Shown: positions 35,500 through 45,777, counted from the stretch's first letter. The stretch: 64,000 nt of DNA from DASSNU01 sp035701265 (GCA_035701265.1 DASSNU010000007.1:67748-131747), one strand, 5' to 3'. Translations and numbers: made by a program. Notes: generated by a model from the letters alone, not told the origin.

Positions 35500-38190
35500 G
35501 TGTCTAGGGAGAGCTCCACGCCGCTCATGCAGCAGTATCGCGAGATCAAGTCGCGCCATCGCGACGCGATCCTGCTGTTCCGCATGGGCGACTTCTACGA
35601 GATGTTCTACGACGACGCCGAGACGGCCTCGCGCGTGCTCGGACTCACGCTCACGTCGCGGAACAACGGTGGCGCGACGAACGTGCCGCTCGCCGGCGTC
35701 CCGGTGAAGGCACTCAACGAATACCTGCCGCGGCTGGTACGGCAGGGGTTTCGTGTGGCGATCTGCGAGCAGGTGGAAGATCCTCGCGTGGCCAGGGGGA
35801 TCGTGCGGCGCGAGGTGGTGGAGACGATCACTCCGGGCGCCGCATTCACGGATGATCTGCTGGACGGTGCCCGCAACAACTATCTGTGTGCCGTGCGCCA
35901 GGATGGAGAGCGCGCCGGTGTGGCGGCGGCGGACCTCTCGACGGGGGAGCTTCGCCTGATCATCGCGCCGCTCGCCGAGCTGGAACCCGTACTGGCGCGT
36001 CTGGCGCCGAGTGAAGTGCTGGTGGCAGCGGGTGACCCGACGCGATGGAAGATGCCGGGTGTGGGGGAGGAGAACCCGCTTGTGACGGAGCGCGAAGCGT
36101 GGGAGTTCGACCCATCGCTCGCGCGCGACGAGCTGGCGCGACAGTACGGCGTGGCGTCGCTGGAGGGGTTCGGTATCGGCGCGGACGATGCGCCGGCGGT
36201 CGGCGCGACCGGCGCGTTGGTGCGCTACCTGCGCGAGCTGCAACCGGCCGGCGTGCCGCATCTCGCACGTCCGGTCGTGGAGCGCGGCGGGAGCGTGATG
36301 CCGCTGGATGAGATGACGCGCCGGAACCTCGAGTTGGTGGAATCGCTCCGTGGTGGCGGACGGGCCGGCACGCTGCTCGACGTGCTCGACCGCACGATGA
36401 CGCCGATGGGAGCGCGCCTGCTGCGACACTGGCTGCTCACGCCACTCATCGATCGCGACGCGATCGTCGAACGTCACGATGCGGTGGATGCGCTCGTGCG
36501 CGGCGTGCTCGCCCGGGAGGCGCTCCGGAGTGCGCTGGATGGCGTGCGCGATGTGGAGCGTCTGGCCGGGAAGACGGCCGCCGGGCGCGCCACGCCACGC
36601 GAAGTGCGCGCACTGGGCGCGTCGCTCGAGCGACTGCCGCAGGTTCACCGCGCGGTGTCCGACGCATCCGACGCCGTCGCTGGCGCGCGGCCGGCCGAGC
36701 TGCTGCGCGCCATTCTGGACGGGTGGGACGACGCGTCCGACTTGGCGTCCGCCATTGCCGCCACGCTCGTGGACGACCCTGCGGCGGTGGTGGGAGATGG
36801 ACCGGTGATCCGCACGGGGGTGGATGCGGAGCTGGATGAGCTGCGGTCGCTGGAGCAGGGAGGGAAGGACGCGATCGCGCGCATCCAGGCCGCGGAGCGC
36901 GAGCGCACCGGCATCGCGTCGCTCAAGGTGGGCTACAACAGGGTCTTCGGATATTACATCGAGGTGACGCACGCGAACCGCCGTCTGGTGCCGCCGGATT
37001 ATGAGCGGCGGCAGACGCTGACCGGGGCGGAGCGATACGTCACCCCCGAGCTCAAGGCGTACGAAGAGCGCGTGCTCTCGGCGGCGGAGCGGATCATCGA
37101 GCGGGAGCGCGCGCTGTTCGAGGAGCTGCGCGCGCGCGTGGGCGGAGCGGCGGCGATCCCGCGATTGCAGGGGATTGCCGGCGTGCTGGCCCGGTTGGAT
37201 GTGCTCGCTGCGCTGGCGGACGTTGCGGTGCGCGAGAGCTACGTGCGTCCCGAGATGACAACCGACTTCACGCTGGAGATCGGCGGCGGACGGCATCCGG
37301 TGGTGGAGCGGATGATGCCGCGCGAGTCGTTCATCCCGAACGATGTGACGCTGGTGGAGGATGCACGGATGGTCATCCTCACCGGCCCGAACATGGCGGG
37401 GAAATCGACCATTCTGCGGCAGGTGGGGCTCATCGTGCTCCTGGCGCAGATGGGGAGCTTCGTGCCGGCGGCGTGGGCGCGCATCGGTGTGGTGGACCGC
37501 GTGTTCACACGTGTGGGCGCGAGCGACAATCTGGTGCGCGGGCAGTCGACGTTCATGGTGGAGATGTCGGAGACGAGCGCGATCCTGCACACCGCCACCC
37601 GGCACAGCCTGGTGCTGCTGGATGAGATCGGCCGCGGAACGTCCACGTACGACGGCGTGTCGATCGCCTGGGCGGTGAGCGAGTACCTGCACGAGCGGAT
37701 CGGGTGCAAGGCGATCTTCGCCACGCACTATCACGAGCTGACGCAACTGGTGGAGGAATTCGTAGCAATTCGCAACTATAACGTGGCCGTCCGCGAAGTG
37801 GGCGAGGAGGTGCTCTTCCTGCACCGGTTGCTGCCGGGTGGAGCGGACCGGTCGTACGGGATCGAGGTGGGCCGGCTGGCCGGGTTGCCGGCGGCGGTGC
37901 TCGGCCGGGCGCGCGAGGTGCTGCATTCGCTGGAGGGACGTCCTCCGCACGGCCACGTTCCGGGCGGCGCTCTGCCGCGTGCCGGCGTGGCGGCGGTCGC
38001 CACACCCGCGCCAGGCGAGCAACTGGCGCTCTTCGCGGCGGCACCGGATCCGATAGTCGAGCGGCTGCGCTCGGTGGACGTGAACGCGCTCACACCGCTG
38101 CAGGCGATGGCGTTGCTCGACGAGCTCGTCCGGCAGGCGCGTGCGGGACGCGGCGATGCGGGCAGCGGGGGAGACGCCGGCACCTCCTGA
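35500..38190 (+). CDS. mutS: DNA mismatch repair protein MutS
   Basis: 896 residues. The mismatch-recognition domain has the FYE motif in FRMGDFYEMFYDDAE. Core domains follow, then the ATPase with Walker A GPNMAGKST (629-637) and LDEIGRGTSTYDG. It recognises mismatches and recruits MutL. The start is GTG 35500, 16 nt past the SPOR gene. The last 60 residues are Ala/Gly/Pro-rich, with a MutS C-terminal clamp-type segment before them. mutL is not in the window. Confidence 0.97.
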   Translation: MSRESSTPLMQQYREIKSRHRDAILLFRMGDFYEMFYDDAETASRVLGLTLTSRNNGGATNVPLAGVPVKALNEYLPRLVRQGFRVAICEQVEDPRVARGIVRREVVETITPGAAFTDDLLDGARNNYLCAVRQDGERAGVAAADLSTGELRLIIAPLAELEPVLARLAPSEVLVAAGDPTRWKMPGVGEENPLVTEREAWEFDPSLARDELARQYGVASLEGFGIGADDAPAVGATGALVRYLRELQPAGVPHLARPVVERGGSVMPLDEMTRRNLELVESLRGGGRAGTLLDVLDRTMTPMGARLLRHWLLTPLIDRDAIVERHDAVDALVRGVLAREALRSALDGVRDVERLAGKTAAGRATPREVRALGASLERLPQVHRAVSDASDAVAGARPAELLRAILDGWDDASDLASAIAATLVDDPAAVVGDGPVIRTGVDAELDELRSLEQGGKDAIARIQAAERERTGIASLKVGYNRVFGYYIEVTHANRRLVPPDYERRQTLTGAERYVTPELKAYEERVLSAAERIIERERALFEELRARVGGAAAIPRLQGIAGVLARLDVLAALADVAVRESYVRPEMTTDFTLEIGGGRHPVVERMMPRESFIPNDVTLVEDARMVILTGPNMAGKSTILRQVGLIVLLAQMGSFVPAAWARIGVVDRVFTRVGASDNLVRGQSTFMVEMSETSAILHTATRHSLVLLDEIGRGTSTYDGVSIAWAVSEYLHERIGCKAIFATHYHELTQLVEEFVAIRNYNVAVREVGEEVLFLHRLLPGGADRSYGIEVGRLAGLPAAVLGRAREVLHSLEGRPPHGHVPGGALPRAGVAAVATPAPGEQLALFAAAPDPIVERLRSVDVNALTPLQAMALLDELVRQARAGRGDAGSGGDAGTS

Positions 38191-38265
38191 TCGTGATTCT
38201 GCAGATGCGGCCCGTCCAGAAAGAGTACACTCCCCGGATGGGCCACATTTATTGTCATATTGCTA

Positions 38266-41200
38266 CTAACGATCCTCCGACCTGCCGTCGCGTGGCCGTG
38301 GCTCGCGCATGGCCGCGGGACTCCCCTCGGATGCTTCGTGACGTCTCCGGGGCGGCGATGCTTCGAACGACTGTAACTCGCCGCGCTGGACGTGCCGGCG
38401 CGTGCGGCGGAGCGGCTCGCCACGCTCCGGCCTCGGTCGCGACGCTCTGGGCGCCCCACCCCCCGCGGGCGCCCCGGCCACCTCACGACGTGTTGGCCCC
38501 GCACCGGTCGCTTCACGCTCGTGCACCCGCCGCTCACGAATGGCGAGTTGCAGCACGTCGGCCAGATGAAGCGCTCTCCGGCCAGTCCCCTGCGCGATCT
38601 GCTCCCGGCAACTGAAGCCATCGGCGATGATGAGCGTGTCGCGTCCTGCCGCACGAACGGCTGGCAGGAGCACACGCTCGCCACACCGCACCGAGACGTC
38701 ATAGTGCTCGCGCTCGAACCCGAAGCCGCCCGCCATCCCGCAACATCCGGAGGGCGGCAGCTCGTAGTCGAGCCCCATCGCGTCGAGCACCTCCTGCTCG
38801 GCAGTGAACTTCATGACCGACGTGTGATGGCAGTGCCCGTGCACCACCGCCTTTCGATGCAGCGTGGGCGGGCGGTAGTGCGGTGCGTGCTCCGCCAGTA
38901 GCTCGCTCAACAGGAACGTCTGCGCGCTCAGCCGCTGGGCATCCGCATCGTGCGGGAGCAGGTTGAGCAGCTCGTCCCGGAACACAGCCGCGCAGCTCGG
39001 CTCGAGCACCACCACCGGCGTCCCCGCCTCGATGTCGGAACGCAGCGCTCGCACAGTGTGCTGGAGCCAGGAGCGGGCGCGGTCGAGCATCCCGTAGTCG
39101 TAGAGTGGGCGCCCGCAGCAGAGTGTGGCGGCGGGAACGCGCACGTGGAAACCAGCGTCCTCCAGCACATCCACCGCCGCGCCGAGTGTGTCCGGATGGA
39201 AGTGGTTGTTGAAGGTGTCGGTCCAGAGGAGTACGTCCGGGTTTCCATCGCGCCGCGCGGAAGGGGCGGCGCCTGAAGCGGCCGAGCCACCAGTGCGGTT
39301 CTCGCGTTGCGCTCCGAAGCGCTCCCGGAAAGTGGTGGCGGCAAAGCGCGGGATGCCTCGCTCCGGCGCGATGCCGGCCACGGCCTTGGCCACGCTGCGG
39401 AGACCGGGTGTCTGCGTGAGGAAATTCACCAGACCGGGCGCGTGCGAGGCCGCGCGCGCCCAGAGTGGGATCAGCCCGAAGGCGTACGCCGACCGCGGGC
39501 GGCGGTGCTCGTCGTAGTAGTGCGAGAGGAATTCGGCCTTGTATGTGGCCATGTCCACGTTCAGGGGACAGTCGCTCTTGCATCCCTTGCAGGAGAGACA
39601 GAGATCGAGCGCGTCCTTCACTGCCTCGCTCTGCCATCCGTCGGTGATCGTCTCGCCGCGCAACATCTCGAAGAGCAAGCGCGCGCGCCCGCGCGTGGAG
39701 TGCTTCTCCTCGCGTGTCACCATGTAGCTGGGACACATCGTGCCACCGCCCACGCGGCGGCACTCCCCCACGCCCACGCAGCGGAGCGCCGCGCGAGAAA
39801 AGTCTCCGCGATCGGCGGGAAAGTGAAAGTGTGTCTCGGGCGAGGCCGGATGGTATTCGGTGCCGATACGCAGGTTGCTGTCGAGGGGATACGGAGAGAC
39901 GACCTTCCCAGGATTCATCCGCCATTCGGGGTCCCACAGCGACTTGAACTCCCGGAACGCGCCCATCAGCTCCTCGCCGAACATCTTGGGGAGGAGCTCC
40001 GCGCGGGCCTGTCCATCGCCGTGCTCTCCGGAGAGCGAGCCTCCGTAGCGCAGCACGAGATCCGACGCTTCCTCCATGAACGCTCGGAAGTTGGCCACGC
40101 CTTCGTGCGTCACGAGGTCGAAGGGGATGCGGCAGTGCACGCACCCCTGTCCGAAGTGGCCATAGAGCGCGGCCTGGTAACCGTACTTGTCGAACAACGC
40201 GCGGAGATCGCGCAGATAGCCGGCAAGATGATCCGGATGCACCGCGGAGTCTTCCCAGCCGGGCCAGGTGTCGGGGAGCTGGGGGACGAACGCCGTGGCT
40301 CCCAGTCCGGATTCGCGCACCGCCCAGATGACGTGCTCCTCGTCGGGATCGTCGAAGAGCTTCATGCTCGGCGCATCGGGTGCGCGGCGCAACTCATCCA
40401 TGAGGTCGTGCGCGAACTGGTCCGCTTCCTCTCTGGTGCTGCCCCCGAATTCGACGAGCAGCCAGCCATTCCCCTCCGGCAGGATCTGCACGTCGCGCGC
40501 GTGCAAGCCCTTGCGTTCCATGTAGTGAACGAGCTGGTCGTCGATCCCCTCGCAAGCGATGGGTCGGTAGCGAAGCACCGTCGGCACGTGCGCGCCGGCG
40601 GCGAACACATCCGGGTAGCCGAGCACGAGGAGGGAGCGGACCGGCGGCTCGGGGATGAGCTCCAGCGTCGCTTCGAGAATCGTGACGCACGTTCCTTCCG
40701 AGCCGGCAAGCGCGCGGGCCACGTTGAACCCGTTCTCGGGGAGCAGCTCGTCCAGGTTGTAGCCGGAGACGCGACGCGGGATGTGGGGGTAGCGCTCGCG
40801 GATGAGATCGCCGTACCGGTCACGCAGCCGCTTGAGGCGCGCGTAGATCTCGGCGCGCCGTCCTCCGGCGAGGATGATGCGCTGCAGATCCTCCTCGCTC
40901 GTGGGTCCCACACGCATCCGGTGGCCGTCGTAGGTGACGATGTCCAGCTCCCGGATGTTGTCGGACGTGCGCGCGCCGGTGCCCGCGAACGACGCCATGA
41001 CCGAGTGCACGCCGCAGGAGTTGTTGCCGATCATTCCGCCGATGGTGCAGTGGTCGTGCGTGGCGGGATCGGGGCCGAAGGTGAGCCCGTGCGCCCGGGC
41101 CGCGTCGCGCACGGAGTCGAGGATCGCCCCCGGGCGCGCGCGTGCGAGCCGGAGCTCGGCATCCACGTCCAGCACCTGGTGCATGTACTTGGTGAAGTCG

Positions 41201-41529
41201 AGCACCACGGCCACGTTGCAGCACTGGCCGGCCAGGCTGGTGCCGCATCCGCGCGGAAGCACCGGCGCGTGCAGCTCGCGGGCGATGGCGATCGTGGTCA
41301 CGACATCATCCACGTCGCGTGGGATGACCACGCCGATGGGCGTCTGCCGGTAGTTGGAGGCGTCGGTGGCGTAGAGCGCACGGTCGCCATCGGTAAAGCG
41401 AACCTCGCCGCGGAGATTGGCGCGGAGCCGTGCCTCGAGCGCCGCGACGTCGACGTCGCCCGCGGCGCGGGAAGGTGTGGACACATCGTGCACGCGCGCG
41501 TGCCGGACACTCGTCGTCATGGGAAACAT
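38266..41529 (-). CDS. FAD-linked, FeS-containing oxidoreductase (YdiJ-like)
   Basis: 1,087 residues that fuse three modules. First, an FAD-binding type-4 oxidase domain (about 50-270) contains PRGCGTSLAGQCCNVAVVLD. Second, a C-terminal FAD-linked domain. Third, a FeS region (about 580-660) has CVGVGECRRVGGGTMCPS and CLSCKGCKSDCPLN, followed by CCG domains with CCGRPLYDYG (about 804) and CCGMAGGFG (about 926). E. coli YdiJ has this layout and is a D-2-hydroxyglutarate dehydrogenase, but other 2-hydroxyacids are possible. The last 83 residues are Arg/Pro/Glu-rich and look unstructured. GAGAGG lies just before the ATG. Confidence 0.9.
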   Translation of the reverse strand: MFPMTTSVRHARVHDVSTPSRAAGDVDVAALEARLRANLRGEVRFTDGDRALYATDASNYRQTPIGVVIPRDVDDVVTTIAIARELHAPVLPRGCGTSLAGQCCNVAVVLDFTKYMHQVLDVDAELRLARARPGAILDSVRDAARAHGLTFGPDPATHDHCTIGGMIGNNSCGVHSVMASFAGTGARTSDNIRELDIVTYDGHRMRVGPTSEEDLQRIILAGGRRAEIYARLKRLRDRYGDLIRERYPHIPRRVSGYNLDELLPENGFNVARALAGSEGTCVTILEATLELIPEPPVRSLLVLGYPDVFAAGAHVPTVLRYRPIACEGIDDQLVHYMERKGLHARDVQILPEGNGWLLVEFGGSTREEADQFAHDLMDELRRAPDAPSMKLFDDPDEEHVIWAVRESGLGATAFVPQLPDTWPGWEDSAVHPDHLAGYLRDLRALFDKYGYQAALYGHFGQGCVHCRIPFDLVTHEGVANFRAFMEEASDLVLRYGGSLSGEHGDGQARAELLPKMFGEELMGAFREFKSLWDPEWRMNPGKVVSPYPLDSNLRIGTEYHPASPETHFHFPADRGDFSRAALRCVGVGECRRVGGGTMCPSYMVTREEKHSTRGRARLLFEMLRGETITDGWQSEAVKDALDLCLSCKGCKSDCPLNVDMATYKAEFLSHYYDEHRRPRSAYAFGLIPLWARAASHAPGLVNFLTQTPGLRSVAKAVAGIAPERGIPRFAATTFRERFGAQRENRTGGSAASGAAPSARRDGNPDVLLWTDTFNNHFHPDTLGAAVDVLEDAGFHVRVPAATLCCGRPLYDYGMLDRARSWLQHTVRALRSDIEAGTPVVVLEPSCAAVFRDELLNLLPHDADAQRLSAQTFLLSELLAEHAPHYRPPTLHRKAVVHGHCHHTSVMKFTAEQEVLDAMGLDYELPPSGCCGMAGGFGFEREHYDVSVRCGERVLLPAVRAAGRDTLIIADGFSCREQIAQGTGRRALHLADVLQLAIRERRVHEREATGAGPTRREVAGAPAGGGAPRASRPRPERGEPLRRTRRHVQRGELQSFEASPPRRRHEASEGSPAAMREPRPRDGRSEDR

Positions 41530-41712
41530 CGCCTCTCATCGTTCTGGGAGCACGTGGCTTTGCATAACGAGTTCCACGAGCCGGCCTGCCCAGGGGCAAG
41601 TCCGGCTCGTCACGGCGTGGCATGGTGGGGGGCGCGCGCGTCGCGTATTGTTTGGAGGGGGCTGATGGGAGCAATGGAGCAGCGCGATTCCAGTGGAGAG
41701 GAGAGGAACGAC

Positions 41713-43053
41713 ATGAGACGCAGCGGGGAGTGGCGTAGCGCGTGGTACGCGGCGAGAGCGATCGGCGGGGTGTTCGCCGTTGCGACTCTGGCGGCGACTG
41801 TCGGCTGCCACGGGAGTGAGGCGGGTGTGGCGTCGGGAGGTCGCGTCGCGTGCGATGCCGGGAATGGTGGGCTCACGCTGCCGGACGGATTCTGCGCGAC
41901 GGTATTCGCCGACTCGTTGGGGACGGCACGACACGTTGCCGTGGCACCCAACGGCGATGTGTTCGTGGCGCTGCTCAGCGGTCCGGAGCGTACCGATGGC
42001 GGGATCATGGCGCTCCGCGACACGAACGCGGACGGCCACGCCGACGTGCGTCGCAAGTTCGGGGAAACGGGCGCGAACGAGGTGCGAGTCCATGGCGGCT
42101 ACGTCTATCAGGACAACGTCACCGCGATCGTGCGGTATCCTCTGCCGCGGGGGAGTCTCACGCCGCCGGACGGCACCAAGCCGGACACGATCGTGGCGGG
42201 CTTTCCCACCGGGGGGCACTTCGCGCGAACGTTCGTGATCGATCCGCAGGGGATCATGTACGTGAACGTCGGCTCGCCCACCAACTCGTGCCAGGAGAAG
42301 GACCGCACCAACGGCTCACCCGGAAAGAACCCGTGTACCGAGCTACAGGAACGCGCCGGGATCTGGCGGTACGACGCGGGGCGGCCAGGACAGCAGCACG
42401 GTGCCGACGGACGATTCGCCACCGGACTCCGGAATGCGATGGGACTGGCGCTGTATCCCGGAACGGGGCAGCTCTACGCCACGCAGCACGGGCGCGATCA
42501 ACTCTTCCAGAACTGGCCCATGCACTACGATGCCGATCAGGGGGCCGAGCTGCCGGCCGAGGAGCTGGTCGCGGTGGATGACGGGGATAACTTCGGGTGG
42601 CCGTACTGCTACTACGATCAGTTCCAGCACGCGCTCGTGCAGGCGCCCGAGTACGGAGGGGATGGGAAAACGGTGGGGAAGTGCGCGTCGTACGAGAAGC
42701 CGTTGGTGGCGTTTCCCGGCCACTGGGCGCCGAACGGCCTGCTCATATATAGTGGGAGCCAGTTCCCGGCGAAGTATCGCGGGGGGGCGTTCATCGCGTT
42801 CCACGGGTCGTGGAACCGCGCGCCCAAACCGCAGGCGGGGTACAAGGTGGTGTTCGTTCCGTTCAACGACGGACGTCCCACCGGCACGTACGAGACGTTC
42901 GCCGACAATTTCGCGGGTGTGGATCTGAGCAAGGGTGGTGAGGTACAACATCGCCCGATGGGGCTCGCGCAGTCTCCTGATGGATCGCTGTTCGTGACCG
43001 ACAGCCGCACCGGGAAGGTGTGGAAGATCAGCTATCGCGGGGGCGCGCAGTAG
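41713..43053 (+). CDS. Sorbosone/glucose dehydrogenase-like lipoprotein
   Basis: 446 residues. A signal peptide ends with the lipobox TVGC. A beta-propeller fold of the glucose/sorbosone dehydrogenase type follows, with LPDGFCATVFAD, ARHVAVAPNGDVFVAL, RNAMGLALYPGTGQLYATQHGRDQL, DNFGWPYCYY and GSLFVTDSRTGKVWKI. Such proteins may use PQQ, although ligands cannot be confirmed here. The ATG 41713 has GGAGAGG upstream. It is anchored in the envelope. It is divergent from the YdiJ-like oxidase. Confidence 0.88.
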   Translation: MRRSGEWRSAWYAARAIGGVFAVATLAATVGCHGSEAGVASGGRVACDAGNGGLTLPDGFCATVFADSLGTARHVAVAPNGDVFVALLSGPERTDGGIMALRDTNADGHADVRRKFGETGANEVRVHGGYVYQDNVTAIVRYPLPRGSLTPPDGTKPDTIVAGFPTGGHFARTFVIDPQGIMYVNVGSPTNSCQEKDRTNGSPGKNPCTELQERAGIWRYDAGRPGQQHGADGRFATGLRNAMGLALYPGTGQLYATQHGRDQLFQNWPMHYDADQGAELPAEELVAVDDGDNFGWPYCYYDQFQHALVQAPEYGGDGKTVGKCASYEKPLVAFPGHWAPNGLLIYSGSQFPAKYRGGAFIAFHGSWNRAPKPQAGYKVVFVPFNDGRPTGTYETFADNFAGVDLSKGGEVQHRPMGLAQSPDGSLFVTDSRTGKVWKISYRGGAQ

Positions 43054-43099
43054 CACACCAACGCCGTGCAAGGGACACGCGCGGCGTCGTCCTACCATA

Positions 43100-43124
43100 C
43101 GATGTGTCCCAACGATGTGTCCCA
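43100..43124. repeat. Short tandem direct repeat upstream of the DUF3857 gene
   Basis: The 12-mer CGATGTGTCCCA occurs twice, 13 bp apart (43100-43111, 43113-43124), in the 212-bp gap before the transglutaminase gene. It may be a binding site, but no partner is known. Confidence 0.45.
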
Positions 43125-43265
43125 CGCCGGAACGCGAGTGAACGTCTGTTTCGTGACGACGACGTTCGCCCGCGTGACGGTACGTCGTGACAGAAGTACG
43201 GCGGCAACAGTCCGGGGACGGGAGTCCCTTCCTTCCGTCCACTCTCCATTCAGCAGAGGATCTCG

Positions 43266-45254
43266 ATGCGTTGGATCGCGTCTCTGTGCGCGGTGGCATG
43301 TGCCGCCGCTACCCTCCCGCTCGCGGCGCAAGCGCCCCACATCACGCCGCAGGGCGACCCGTCCGTCCGCAACGACACCATTTACGCGCTCGCGGTGAAT
43401 CCGGCGGATTACCCGGACAAGTCGGCCGCGTATCTGTTGGACGACGGCGTGGTGCGCCGCGAGATGGATGGGAGCGGCTCGGAAACGTACCGTCAGGTAG
43501 TGCAGATCCTGAAGGACGCTGCGGTGGAGAACTGGGCGGAGATGTCCTTCTCGTACGCGCCGGAGCATCAGCGTCTCACGATCAACTGGATTCGCGTGGT
43601 GAAGCCGGACGGCACCGTGGTGAGCGCGGAGCCGACGCACGTGCAGGATGCGGACGTGCCGGCATCGATCAGCAATCCCGTCTACGTGAATCGCAAGGTG
43701 AAGCGCGTGACGCTGGCCGGCGTGGCGGTGGGAACGCTGGTGGACTACAGCTACACGCTCGAGGAGCTGAAGCCGTACCTGCGTGGAGATTTCTCCGACA
43801 GTTGGAGCGTGACGACCGGGCTCCCGACACGCAGGTCGCGGTTCGTCCTCGACGTGCCAGCGGCCATGAAGCCGCGCATCGTGGAGCGGAACCTCACCTT
43901 CAAGCGGGTCACCAAGGAATCGAACGGGCGGCGCGTATACACGTGGGCCACGAGCGATGTGCCGGTGGTGAAGCCGCAACTCTTCGCCGCGGACTCGAAT
44001 GGTGTGTACATGTCGCTCAGCATCTCGGCGCCCATCGTGTGGGGAGACATCGCGAAGTGGTACGCCGGGTTGGCCAGCGATCGCTACGTGGTGACGCCGG
44101 AGCTGTCGCACACCATCGACTCGCTGGTGGCGGGGGCGAAGACGCTGAACGACTCGCTCCGCACGCTGCAGCGGTGGGTAGCGCAGGACTTCCGCTACGT
44201 CTCCATCGATCTGGGAATCGGCGGATACCAGCCGCGGTTGCCGGCGGATGTCTTCTCCACCGGTTACGGCGACTGCAAGGACAAGACGACGTTGTTCGTG
44301 GCGGCGCTCAAGCATCTGGGGATTACCGCGTACCCGGTGCTGCTGGCCGCGGGGGGCGGTGTGGAGCGTGACCTGCCGGCCATCGAGCAGTTCGACCACG
44401 CCATCGCCGCGGTCGCTCGGCCGCATGGCGGCTACACGTTCGTGGATCTCACATCGGAGCTGACGCCGTTGGGCGACCTGCCGTACGGTCCGCAGGGAGA
44501 GTTCGCCCTGGTGGTGCACCCGGATGGCTCGGGGGAAGAGGTGACGCTCCCCGAGGATTCGATCGCCACGAACCGGAGCGAGATGCACGTCATCGGCACA
44601 CTGTCGCCGGACGGAATCTTCGATGGCCGCTTCGAGCAGAGCGCCGGCGGCATCCAGCAGTACGCGCTGCGCGACGCCTTCTCGAATCCGCTGGATTCCA
44701 CCGCACGTGCGACGATCGCACGCAAGGTGGCGGGCGGGCTCTTCCCGCAGGCCACGGGTGACAGTCTCACGGCGTTCGACGGGAAGAACCTGCAGGCGCC
44801 GGTGAAGCTCTCGCTCCTCGTCCACGGCGGGCACGCGACCCAGCAGTCGGGGGACCTGATGTTCCTCACGCTCCCGTTCTCGAGCATGGAGGGACTGGGC
44901 ACGCTGGTGTCGGAGCTCAAGGCGGAGGGGGAACGGCAGTTCCCCATCAACGCGCGCGCGGTGATCGGGCCGTACACCAACGTGACGGAGATGCGCGTAA
45001 CGCTTCCCGCGGGCTGGCGCGCGCGTCTTCCGAAGAACGTACACGCCGAGAGCGTGTTCGGGCGTTACGACGTGGAGTACTCGCAGCATGGCCGCGAGTT
45101 GCGGATGCTGCGCACGCTGACGGGCGCGGTCGGGACCTACGCGCCGGACAGGATCGGCGAGCTGGAGTCGTGGCTCTCCGCGGTGGCGCAGGACAACGCC
45201 AAGTTCATCGTGCTCGAGACGGGCGGGCAGACAGCGGCCGCGGCGCAGCCCTGA
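43266..45254 (+). CDS. DUF3857 / transglutaminase-core protein
   Basis: 662 residues. A signal peptide (IASLCAVACAAATLPLAAQA) is followed by a DUF3857 domain (about 60-270) and a transglutaminase-like core. The core has the catalytic triad: Cys in YGDCKDKTTLF (about 336), His in QFDHAIAAV and Asp in YTFVDLTSEL. The remaining 250 residues form a beta-rich tail. It would act in the periplasm or outside; its substrate is unknown. ATG 43266 lies 7 nt after the GAGGA ribosome-binding site. An intrinsic terminator follows. Confidence 0.9.
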   Translation: MRWIASLCAVACAAATLPLAAQAPHITPQGDPSVRNDTIYALAVNPADYPDKSAAYLLDDGVVRREMDGSGSETYRQVVQILKDAAVENWAEMSFSYAPEHQRLTINWIRVVKPDGTVVSAEPTHVQDADVPASISNPVYVNRKVKRVTLAGVAVGTLVDYSYTLEELKPYLRGDFSDSWSVTTGLPTRRSRFVLDVPAAMKPRIVERNLTFKRVTKESNGRRVYTWATSDVPVVKPQLFAADSNGVYMSLSISAPIVWGDIAKWYAGLASDRYVVTPELSHTIDSLVAGAKTLNDSLRTLQRWVAQDFRYVSIDLGIGGYQPRLPADVFSTGYGDCKDKTTLFVAALKHLGITAYPVLLAAGGGVERDLPAIEQFDHAIAAVARPHGGYTFVDLTSELTPLGDLPYGPQGEFALVVHPDGSGEEVTLPEDSIATNRSEMHVIGTLSPDGIFDGRFEQSAGGIQQYALRDAFSNPLDSTARATIARKVAGGLFPQATGDSLTAFDGKNLQAPVKLSLLVHGGHATQQSGDLMFLTLPFSSMEGLGTLVSELKAEGERQFPINARAVIGPYTNVTEMRVTLPAGWRARLPKNVHAESVFGRYDVEYSQHGRELRMLRTLTGAVGTYAPDRIGELESWLSAVAQDNAKFIVLETGGQTAAAAQP

Positions 45255-45306
45255 GGCGGCCGTGGCGCGGATGGGTGGGAGAGGGCGGAGTGCGAGTGAT
45301 CAATAG

Positions 45307-45347
45307 AAATGGAACGGGCGCCTGGGTATCGGGCGCCCGTTCCATTT
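45307..45347 (+). terminator. Intrinsic terminator after the DUF3857 gene
   Basis: A 16-bp perfect stem (AAATGGAACGGGCGCC and its complement) with a 9-nt loop; the stem's A-run on the left and T-run on the right suit bidirectional termination. It isolates the DUF3857 gene from the secretion cassette. Confidence 0.85.
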
Positions 45348-45777
45348 TCCGGGAGAGAGCGCAGCGGAGCGGGTGCGTGACCCCACCACTGTCATGGGGG
45401 TGTAATAGGATTGTCGGGCGAGGCGAAATGACGCGTCGCTGACGCAGATGCGTATGTTGGCGCGCGTGCAATCAAGTGATGTGATGGCAAGACTCGCACA
45501 AACGAAACAGATGTTTCGCACATGGCGAACGGGCGTGCGAGAGATTGATGCCGGGAGTGCCGAGTACGTGCCGCCACATGTGGCGATGGCGCGACGGAAT
45601 TGGAGACAGAACGACCGGGTGGCAGTCACATCCGCCGCGAGCATTTCCAGCCAGCCTATAGTCATTGCTGAAAAAGCGCTGTTGCGAATTTCGGGTCCCG
45701 ATGCGGTAATAGGTTCATTCTTCCCGACACCGATTCACGCGCTGACGGGATAGATCCACATTGCAAGGAAAGCCGCC
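45348..45777. other. Gene-poor gap before the secretion cassette
   Basis: No convincing gene. A plus-strand open frame (45448-45753, 101 codons) lacks a ribosome site and known motifs. The stretch is visibly less GC-rich than its neighbours, with AT-rich patches around 45655-45720, and probably holds the promoter for the activator gene at 45778. Confidence 0.5.

Noticed and set aside
34501..38022. A minus-strand open frame of 1,173 codons opposite mutS
   Set aside because: It is the codon-bias shadow of mutS and the SPOR gene, rich in Arg/His/Pro with no domain.
39307..41712. A plus-strand frame open for about 2.4 kb before the sorbosone-dehydrogenase gene, antisense to the YdiJ-like oxidase
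   Set aside because: Long antisense frames are common in GC-rich DNA; its protein is Arg/Gly/Ala-rich and lacks motifs, and the real gene has its own ribosome site and signal peptide at 41713.
45448..45753. 101-codon plus-strand frame before the first activator
   Set aside because: No ribosome site or recognisable protein features; left as intergenic.
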